This document shows positions 56,494 to 64,000 of a DNA stretch of 64,000 nucleotides, piece after piece (position 1 is the first letter of the stretch; each line of letters opens with the position of its first letter). Made by a program: the position numbers and the translations under genes. Below the pieces are notes generated by a model. The model was not told where the DNA came from. It worked only from the letters and a program-made list of their open reading frames with translations, and did not search any database. The stretch comes from Tribonema minus (lineage: Eukaryota; Sar; Xanthophyceae; Tribonematales; Tribonemataceae): positions 1,116,001 to 1,180,000 of the forward strand of contig JAFCMP010000536.1 in assembly GCA_017506865.1 (NCBI GenBank), in the 5' to 3' direction.

Positions 56494-57196
56494 GAGCTCA
56501 GCGCGATGCACCGCTTACGCAGTCATGCATGGTCTGGCGCCGCTGAACATGACGACCGACACGAGCAGCGCTTTGTGCGACCATATGCGAGCAGCCACAG
56601 CAGATGACACGCAGTGACTCTGGCCGCATGCGCATCGGCAGCATCGTCACCACCAGCGTCGGCAGCAGCGGCTGATCGATCAAATGACAATGCTATCATG
56701 CGCAGCGTCACCAGATCCGCTTAGTGGTGGTATGACTGTTCACTTCGCCGTTGAACGCCGTATGCACAATCCAAGGGGGCATGTTGCATATTGCGCTCAT
56801 GACAACACATCGTCGTGCTCCCTTGTCAGTGCTCTGCAGTCCCGTCCGCTCTCTCGCGCAGCGCATTCTGCTCAACCCTTAACCCTAATAGTGGCGGCGG
56901 AGTTAACGCCACACTCATGAACTCGCGCGGTGCGGCGCGCCGTAGTATGCTGCCCTTGCCTACAGCCTGAACTTGGTGGAGTAGTGGCGGCGGAGTTAAC
57001 GCCACACTCATGAACTCGCGCGGTGCGGCGCGCCGTAGTATGCTGCCCTTGCCTACAGCCTGAACTTGGTGGAGTCTGCTGCCATAACTGCTATTGCGCG
57101 GCACACGTTTCCACGCTTCCGCCACCTGCAGTGCTCACGTCATACCGTAAAGCCTCCTTTACGACTCACCACTACATTGCGCGTTCTGCCCCCCAG

Positions 57197-57430
57197 AGCT
57201 GCCAGGGACAGCGGCGGCGATAGCAGCGGCAGCAGCGGCGGCGCAGCCACCATCAGACGGCGCGGCGCAGCATGCGTGGCGTGCGTGGACCCGCAAGGCG
57301 CCGTGGCTCTAATGCCGCATGTGCGGCGTGCACTTCCACGTCAAATGCGCGGCGAAGGTGCGAGCCGGCACAATCTCCGGGACGTGTACAAGGTGGGGCA
57401 TGTGCTACAAGTGTGGCTGGCAGAAGAAGA
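57197..57430 (+). CDS. possible exon with a DC1/PHD-like zinc-binding motif (copy 2, shifted frame)
   Basis: Homologue of the 56130 exon after gccccccag. It keeps RRGAACVACVDPQGAV but lacks two bases before the CMCG part, so MCGVHFHVKCAAKV and the following GTCTRWGMCYKCGWQKKTRS lie in another frame. That continuation adds two more Cys pairs, giving a fuller cross-brace pattern than copy 1. Either copy 2 is a frame-damaged original or the two halves are separate exons. Confidence 0.35.
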
Positions 57431-57953
57431 CTCGGTCTATGCACTTCCGGAGTATGCATGTATTTTTTCCCAAGTGTATATTCATACCAGCTTTGAATAC
57501 ATGAACAACTACACATGCTTCAAAGTGCATGTAATGGCCAGCGCGCCTTGAGACGCAGTCCGAGCTGTCACGAGATACATGTAGATTCTATGAAAAGTGC
57601 ATATATACACATCCAAATGCGTCCTTGGGCAGCATGTCAGCAGCCATGCCTCATGCGCAGCACTGCACCTCAGCAAGCACCCATGTGTTGCCGCCACAGA
57701 AATGCCGCTGCAAATCATACCCTTACCCTACCCTGGCGCGCGCGCGCCGCGCAGAATGTGCGTGCCACCAACCGCGCCAACCCCGCATACCTCTGCACTT
57801 GCATTCTGACCCTGAGCATGCCTGTACCTACCCCCATTCATACCCTATACCGTGCGGCGTGCGCCGTGCAGATCCTGCGTGCCCCCACGCGCATCGACCC
57901 TCAAGCCAATACCCTCGCGCTTACCCCCGTTTACCCTGCGCACCCCATCGCAG

Positions 57954-59229
57954 ATCATGTGCACCTCCACGTGCGCCAACCCAGCCGTACGCAGCCAGCG
58001 TGACAGCACTTCATTTCGCAGCGCGCCAGGGCTCAGCCGCATGCTGCACACGGCCGACATGGCCGCGGCGACATCAGGTGTGTATATACGTACATACAGT
58101 ACGTTGCCGCTGTGAGGTCGAATGGCATTTGTAGCTGACGTCGGGTCACCTAAAAGGTCAATGCTTGCTGTTCAGCACCGCACTGCTCGGGGGGGCTGCC
58201 CTCGTGTGCCTGCCCGCCGCGGCGATCTGCCTTCTGCACATGCGCACAGTGCACGCCGCCGATGTGAGATGACGTCGCAACACGCCAGCGTGCATTTGTC
58301 TACACGGTACGGCGACTACGATCGGCCGGCTTTCAAAGCCGACGTTGCAGTGGAATAGGGTTGGGGTTAGGCCTGAGGTTAGGGTTAGCAAGGGCGGGGT
58401 CTGTGCGGTGCCGGCGCTGCCCCCCCCCCCCCCCCGCCCCCCCCATGCCAAGAGTCTGTGCCCACATTCACCTGTGCTTGACCTCCATACTCACCGTACT
58501 TCACCTGAGTACATCCCCTTTGCGTGGTCTCGCAGGTTCATGGACGCGCTGTACCACGTTGCATACGAGCCAGCACGACATGGCCTGCGTGTACGTGCTG
58601 CGCACCGTGTATGCGGGCGTGGGGTCGGGTGACAAAACGGTGAGTGCCGCTGCTGAGATGTATGTACATGTTCATACATGTGAGGTATGTAAGCATGTGC
58701 TGCACAATGTATGCAGCGTACACTCTACCAGTATTCCCCGTGCTGCGCGCACCTGGGACGTGACATGAGCTGCTAACTAGAATCGAGACTCAACTGATCA
58801 CACTTCAGCAGGCAGAACCGCCGTGATGGCGGCAGCAGCGGACACCAATGTAGACATGACAACGGCGACAAGAGCTGAAAGCGAGCTGCACCACGATTGT
58901 GACATCTTCACCGCTTCCTCGTTCCTGGCATCTGTACAGGTCCTGTACCGCGCCGCACGCCTCAACCAACTGCTCACTATAACCATTCAAGTTAACACCA
59001 CCAGCCCGTCCCACACATTTGGCCATCAACACAACGATGGCGACGATGGAACGCAAACAAATTCAATTGCGATGATGATGACGGCAACCAGAACGCTCAC
59101 GCTTGCTTCTTCGCTGAGCCTCACAGGTGCTCTATCAGTTGCCGCGCGGCGCGCGGGCCGCCTCGAGCGTGTCCTCGTGCCGTTGCTCAACGAGGTGGAC
59201 GACGAGCCGTTCTGCAGCGACCATTTCAC
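57954..59229 (+). CDS. three candidate exons of one unrecognised gene
   Basis: Candidate exons 57954-58077 (acceptor catcgcag, donor gtgtgt), 58536-58639 (acceptor tctcgcag, donor gtgagt) and 59127-59229 (acceptor ctcacag, donor gtaagc) keep one frame across both junctions. They read IMCTSTCANPAVRSQRD and LSRMLHTADMAAATS; then DMACVYVLRTVYAGVGSGDK; then VLYQLPRGARAASSV. An acceptor-side echo of the third exon (cag then gtcctgtaccgcgccgcacg) lies at 58936-58960. Start, end and family are not identified. Confidence 0.4.
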
Positions 59230-61660
59230 GTAAGCGCTGCTGCAGTTGATTTCTGTGCCACGCCGTACAAGTTGAAGCTTACATAAAGCGACATGTTCAC
59301 CTCTGTCGCATTCGCCGTTGTCGAGGGTTGCAGCTTGCAAAATTCAACTGGCGAGCCCGCTCAGCCCAAGCCCTGTTTGTGAGCACTGCTGCAGTGGTGG
59401 CACACAAAGTTACAGTTGAGGTTCTGTGTAGCAACTTCAACACAAATCACGCACGTCTCAAAGGCGATCGGCTTCAATTGGCAGCTTGCGCATCCAAGGC
59501 CGCCTGAGCCCTACACGTGAGCACCACCAAAGTTACAGTTAGAGGTGAGCCTTGCACGTGAGCGCTGCCGTGCCAGGGCTGGTGACTACAACCTGGTTGG
59601 ATTGAGATATAGGGTCCGAACTAGAGTCTGCCTTGACTACTCGTGCCTCCTTTCTTGTCAACAGGCAGATGCGACAGCACCTGTCAACAGTAACATGCCT
59701 GACTTTGCTAGTGCATGTGTTTTCGAGTGGGGCCTGACCATGCGTCGTGTAGGCGCACGCCCAAGGGCTACTCATAGCTGGCCTCGCCCTCTGCTGCGCA
59801 CCGGCACAAGCCTCTCGCCGACCTCGCCCATTGCTGCAAACTAACACCTGCGCCATGAGCCGTTGGGTAAGGGTTAGTGTTGGGGTTAAGTTACCTGCTG
59901 ACCTTACCTTGTGCCACACAACCAGCGCCGGCCGTCCTTCACAGGCTGCTCTTCGCTCGCCTACCGTGCCATCTTGCTGCAAACAAGTATCTCCACCTGC
60001 GCTGCGGCGGCAGGTGCGGCAGCAAGCACAAACGCGGGACCCTCACTTGCTGGCGTTACCCTTCAATTGGACCATCCCCGCCACGCCCTGCGGCAAACGC
60101 CACGTGCAATCAGTGCCACCCTTTTTACTCGTGTACCTCACCTTGTGCTATCAGTATATGCCTGCCCCGGTGTTTGCTAGCGTTACCCTGTGCCGTCAAT
60201 ACGCACGCGCGCCGCGGCGGCAGGTGTTGCAGCGGCAGAAACTTGAAGTGCAAGCGCAGTGAGGACGCGCGCGAGCCCCTCACGCACGCGCGGTGCAGGT
60301 GGCACTGGTGCGCGCCTTGATCTGCCACGAGAGTTTTGTGACAGTTTGGTGTGCTCACATGATTGCAAATTGCGCGCGTGCATGCGGCGCGCAGCGGCGC
60401 CGGGGTACAATCAATGCGCGTGCACGATCGGCGCGCGTTGAGCACTGAGGGCGTTCACGCACTGCGCAGCGGTTCGTGTCAGGCGCCGCCACGCACTCTG
60501 GCACGCACACTGTTCTGTCTTGGGCTCACGTGCTTGTACTGAATGGCGCTGTAGATAGCAGGATACAGTAATGTATGTATATATACTCGTATGCTTCACC
60601 AACGTGCATGCAATGGTTGCCCCATACTTCAGAAGTATTATTCATGATTCATGAACAAAAGTGTAGGCCCATAGTTCATCATGGCGCTGACACTTCCTTA
60701 TTGCTGCTTTCTTTGATGTTGTAGGCATCCTTTGCCATCTCAACACACTTTGTGCTTCTGCGGGCAGACCAGGGCCTGTAACCACTTCCGAGGTATGTAC
60801 AATGTTGCTGACATTAAATGGACATAGTGGTTCGGAGTATCATCATGTCTTCATTATTACTTGATCTCTATAACTGTAATATTGCAGCGGTATAGTATGT
60901 GAATGCACTCCAGTTGTCACTGCCAGTGACTTATTGCAACAGCCACGGTGCCCTTAGTAACTTGTGTGGAGGCTTGCCAACACACAGTGAGCACTTCTCT
61001 GGCTTGACACGCAACAGATGATGATTTAACAGATGATGATTTGTCATCATAATAATCAGTGCAGTAACAACAATGTGCACTCTCCTGACACACAAAGTTT
61101 TGGTTTTGAGGTTCTGCGCATGACATGTCTCATGGCCATCACTGTGCTGTGTGTGGAGATGTGATGTTTATGGGTGACAACAATGAACCCAGGAGATGGT
61201 AGCAGACATCCGTTTGTTGTTGACCACAGATTGATTGGTGGTATTCCCATCAGCGACACCGATTGCATTTGATGCACGTACAAGCGCATTGGCTACACCC
61301 TCGTCACCAGCACAGCCGGATGGCACCAGCTACGGGGCCTTTGTGTTATAGTTTGTGAATGAGTGTGAAGGAGTGGGTGACGCTATGGCCACGCGTGCCG
61401 GCAGAGGGTGTATAGAGCGCCCAGCCTTTCAGTCGTCTCATTGATGCAGCTTTGCAAAATACTCATGCCCTGATGTGAAGGCAGCTGGTTCTCAGCAGTG
61501 AGAGGCTACTTGACATTGCCAGGGCGCACGTGACAGCTTACTACAAGCATGTGTGTGCAGCATCTGTGCTTCATACATTGTCCACAGTTGTCTGCCATGC
61601 TACGCAGCTGCATTCAGTAAGCACTGTGCACATGATATTAACCATGGTGGTTTTACAGGC
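59230..61660. other. region without a resolved gene
   Basis: Two related segments near 59990-60045 (cgctgcggcggcaggtgcgg) and 60205-60240 (cgccgcggcggcaggtgttg) look like another exon-edge pair, but I cannot fix a frame. 60450-61650 is comparatively AT-rich and holds only short frames. Confidence 0.35.
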
Positions 61661-61664
61661 CACC

Positions 61665-62010
61665 AGTGCGCAGTCTTGGAGACAGCATGTAAAGCTCATA
61701 CTGATGAACTGGTCTGGTCATTACAGGTTTGTTGATCATGCCATTCCTCGCACGAGGTATCTTGAAGGTGTTGTGGTTCGTGTATCAGAACATTGTCATT
61801 GCACTGCAGGCTAGGATAGTATGCACTACCGCGCAGTCCTGCTAGTGCGCAACTTGGAGACAGCGTGCAACTTCATGATAATGAACTGGTCTGCTCATCA
61901 CAGGCATGTTGATCATGCCATTGTTCGCACAAGGCATATTGGAGGTGTTTGTTTGTATTTCAGAACACTGTCAAGCACTGCAGGCTAGGGTATGTACTAC
62001 TGCACACTCC
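61665..62010. repeat. ~180-bp tandem duplication
   Basis: cttggagacagc, gaactggtctg, ttgatcatgccatt, cagaaca(t/c)tgtca and gcactgcaggctagg recur in order from about 61670 and again from about 61850. The copies are diverged. No coding frame is conserved between them. Confidence 0.85.
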
Positions 62011-63460
62011 TTCTATGAGTGGTATGCACTCAAGTCTGTTCGCTTCAACAGAAGAGGAGCATGGTCACGAACATCCTCCATTCGCCCAATGTGTTTGCAT
62101 GCTCAATGTTCATGCTCAGCGCAAGGTGTTGTTGTACCATGTTGCTGTCGCAGGACCAGTGTGCTCAAAGACACGCTGAGGCAAGGCATGCAGGGGCAAG
62201 GTCATTGATAGTACTGGGGTACATGCTTCACGGCATCAGCAATGTACTGGTACGTACGTAACACACCGCAGGTAAGACGTCAATCTGCCAGCTTGCTCAC
62301 TCATCACTTGCAATATGATCATTGTGTGCGTTAGACGCGTGCCGAACACGTGTACGCGTGCCGAACACGTGTGCGACTCGCTGTGATGCCGTTAAAGTGC
62401 GGCAGTGACTGCCTGGTCTCGCGCTCTTGCACTTCGCTCCTTCTGCATGAGGCGCAAAGGCACCCCTAGAGTCATCTGGTGAAATGCTGTCCAACCGATG
62501 CAAGTTAAGCGTGCGCACAGATTTGCCTGCACCTGCGCCACCTCACTGCAGGCGGAGCTGGGTGTGCGTGCACCTGTAGCACCCTATCTTAATACTATCA
62601 TTTACTGCAAGCTTGAAAGCTGGTAGTAGTACTGTGCCTGACACACGCACGCTGATACAGACAAAGCTTGCACATGCTGCGCCGCTGCCGCCGCTGCGCG
62701 TCGTTCTGCACAGCTTCACCGTCTACAGCACACACAACACCGGACGCGTCCTCGCATGCACCGGCCGCTACAGCACTTCAACCCTAGCCCGAGCTTGACT
62801 GTCTCCCGTGCAGGTTCCGCGTACACATATCTGACGCCGCTCGCCTCGCTCCGCCGCTGCCGCAGTGCGGCACAGCCTCGCTCTCCTCGTCGCCAGCGGT
62901 GCCGTCCTCTGCGAGCTGCTGCATGTCTTCGCGCGCCAGTTGAAGCCACGGGCGCCGCGCAGGTAATCGGCGCCACAGCGCGCGCATCTTCCTGGCCGCG
63001 GCGCTGGTGAGCTTGTGATCTTCGCTGCTGCACAGGCCTTGTCGTTTACAGATGACTATGCGGGCTGCTGAACACTGGTTCTGCGACGGCGACGCGCCGC
63101 GGGACCAGGTGCGCGCGGCGCGATCGCACTGGCTCGTCTGACAGTGTAATCTGTCTATGCTGCTAGGGACTGAGCGGAGAGAAGAGATGCAGGCCGCCGA
63201 GTCACTGCTGCGGCAGCACTGCTGCGACAGCGCACTGCACGCGCGCAGGGCTCCGGCGGTGTGGCGGTGTCGATGCCTTCAATGGTCCAAGCTGCGAGGA
63301 AGTCCATGCGGGGGGGTGGGGGGGGGTTGTGGGCTGCTGAGCAGAGGTGCTCGAGTCGTGCCATTCTCTTCTCAGCGTTTGCACTCAGCCGTATCGCTGC
63401 TTCGTTGCGTAGGGTTTTACGTCATAGACGGCAGCTGACAACTCACCCACCCACCCCCAG

Positions 63461-63630
63461 GCCCCCCCTCTCCCCATCGGCGCATGCGCAGCAACAACCC
63501 CCGCGCGGCCGTCCGCTGCTCGGCACACGACTTCCTGGCGCTTCTGCTGCACAACACCTACCACGCGTACACCTACCACGCGTACGGCTCCATCTCCCCC
63601 ATGTGCACGCTGCTGCTGGCCTTCTTCAAG
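63461..63630 (+). CDS. probable internal exon of an unrecognised gene
   Basis: Acceptor acccccag and donor gtgatt flank an in-frame exon whose end reads RSNNPRAAVRCSAHDFLALL and SISPMCTLLLAFFK. It includes a HNTYHAYTYHAYG stretch made by a short internal duplication (accaccacgcgtac-like, 63560-63590). Neighbouring exons could lie at about 62690-62790 (VVLHSFTVYSTHNTGRVLAC) upstream and beyond the window edge downstream. Function unknown. Confidence 0.45.
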
Positions 63631-64000
63631 GTGATTTTGTGCCTCCGTTCTGTGTTCGATCTGCATGGTGACGTTGGGGTTAGGATAAGGGTCAGAATTA
63701 TGGTTAGGGTAATTAGTGCGGCGGCTTGTGCAGGCGCATGGCCAAAGACGGATCGGCCTCCGGCCCGCGCGTGTGTGGCACGACCCCTATGTATGTATGT
63801 ATACCCCTGCCCGTGGATGCGTGCGACAGTGAGCGTGCCGCACGAGGCAACGTGATTCGCGTTCCCCTGTTGACACCACTAGAAAGTGACAGCGCCCCAA
63901 GCGCGGGACTCGGAAGGTGTACATGCATACATGCCCCTGCCTGTTGAAGTGTGCGACGGTGAGCGCGCCGCATGACGCACTGCGGCTCGCTTTGCCCTTT

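Larger units (their letters stand above)
55480..57600 (+). repeat. ~1-kb tandem duplication containing a zinc-binding exon
   Basis: The blocks 55490-56290 and 56490-57360 share, in order, gcgatgcaccgctt, a cgccggcagcagcggct-like block, ggcggcggagt(c/t)aacgcc, cagc(t/c)tgaacttggtgga and the zinc-finger exon. The second block also has an inner ~97-bp tandem duplication (about 56887-56985 and 56984-57075). Confidence 0.85.

Overview
This window is nuclear DNA from a eukaryote, most likely a flagellated alga with a complex (secondary, red-lineage) plastid. Three observations support this. Genes are split by GT-AG introns (one looks GC-AG). There is a complete four-exon gene for the ciliary protein CFAP20. 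There is also a seven-exon Rieske oxygenase of the pheophorbide a oxygenase/TIC55 type, whose N-terminus is a signal peptide ending in an ASAF-like Ala-Phe junction, the bipartite targeting signal of stramenopile, haptophyte and cryptophyte plastid proteins. The lineage is inferred; I cannot choose between stramenopile and haptophyte. The DNA is GC-rich, with long C/G homopolymer tracts and scattered TTAGGG-like motifs in introns and intergenic DNA.

Layout. 1-4.4 kb: CFAP20 (minus). 5.7-9.6 kb: a membrane-anchored RING-H2 protein (plus). 9.6-13.0 kb: no convincing gene. 13.0-15.0 kb: an F-box-like/ankyrin-repeat gene broken by a frameshift (plus). 16.3-23.4 kb: four tandem copies of a ~1.8-kb unit, each carrying the first two exons of a NYN-domain ribonuclease-like gene; the last exon (NYN C-terminus plus CCCH zinc fingers) lies once at 26.0-26.7 kb, followed by a 117-bp minisatellite. 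27.9-32.9 kb: a near-complete non-LTR retrotransposon bounded by a 17-bp direct repeat. 34.8-42.1 kb: the Rieske oxygenase (minus). 43.8-47.8 kb: old ~1.2-kb tandem repeats with conserved hairpins and an inserted inverted copy of the 3' end of the next gene. 48.2-48.7 kb: an ankyrin remnant. 50.0-53.8 kb: an F-box-like/ankyrin gene (minus). 54-64 kb: several probable exons of unrecognised genes, including a duplicated cysteine/histidine-rich zinc-binding exon.

The most striking feature is a recurrent pattern I call splice-junction echoes. In CFAP20, the RING gene and the Rieske oxygenase, introns are filled with decayed tandem copies of the neighbouring exon edge: splice site plus about 40-100 bases of exon plus adjoining intron. 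Acceptor-side echoes lie upstream of an exon and donor-side echoes downstream, so the intact exon edge is always the outermost copy. Assembling only the intact copies gives continuous reading frames of 202, 306 and 538 residues, which strongly supports the gene models. The same tendency to local tandem duplication shows on a larger scale in the NYN array and the zinc-finger duplication. It suggests that introns in this genome grow by repeated duplication of splice junctions.
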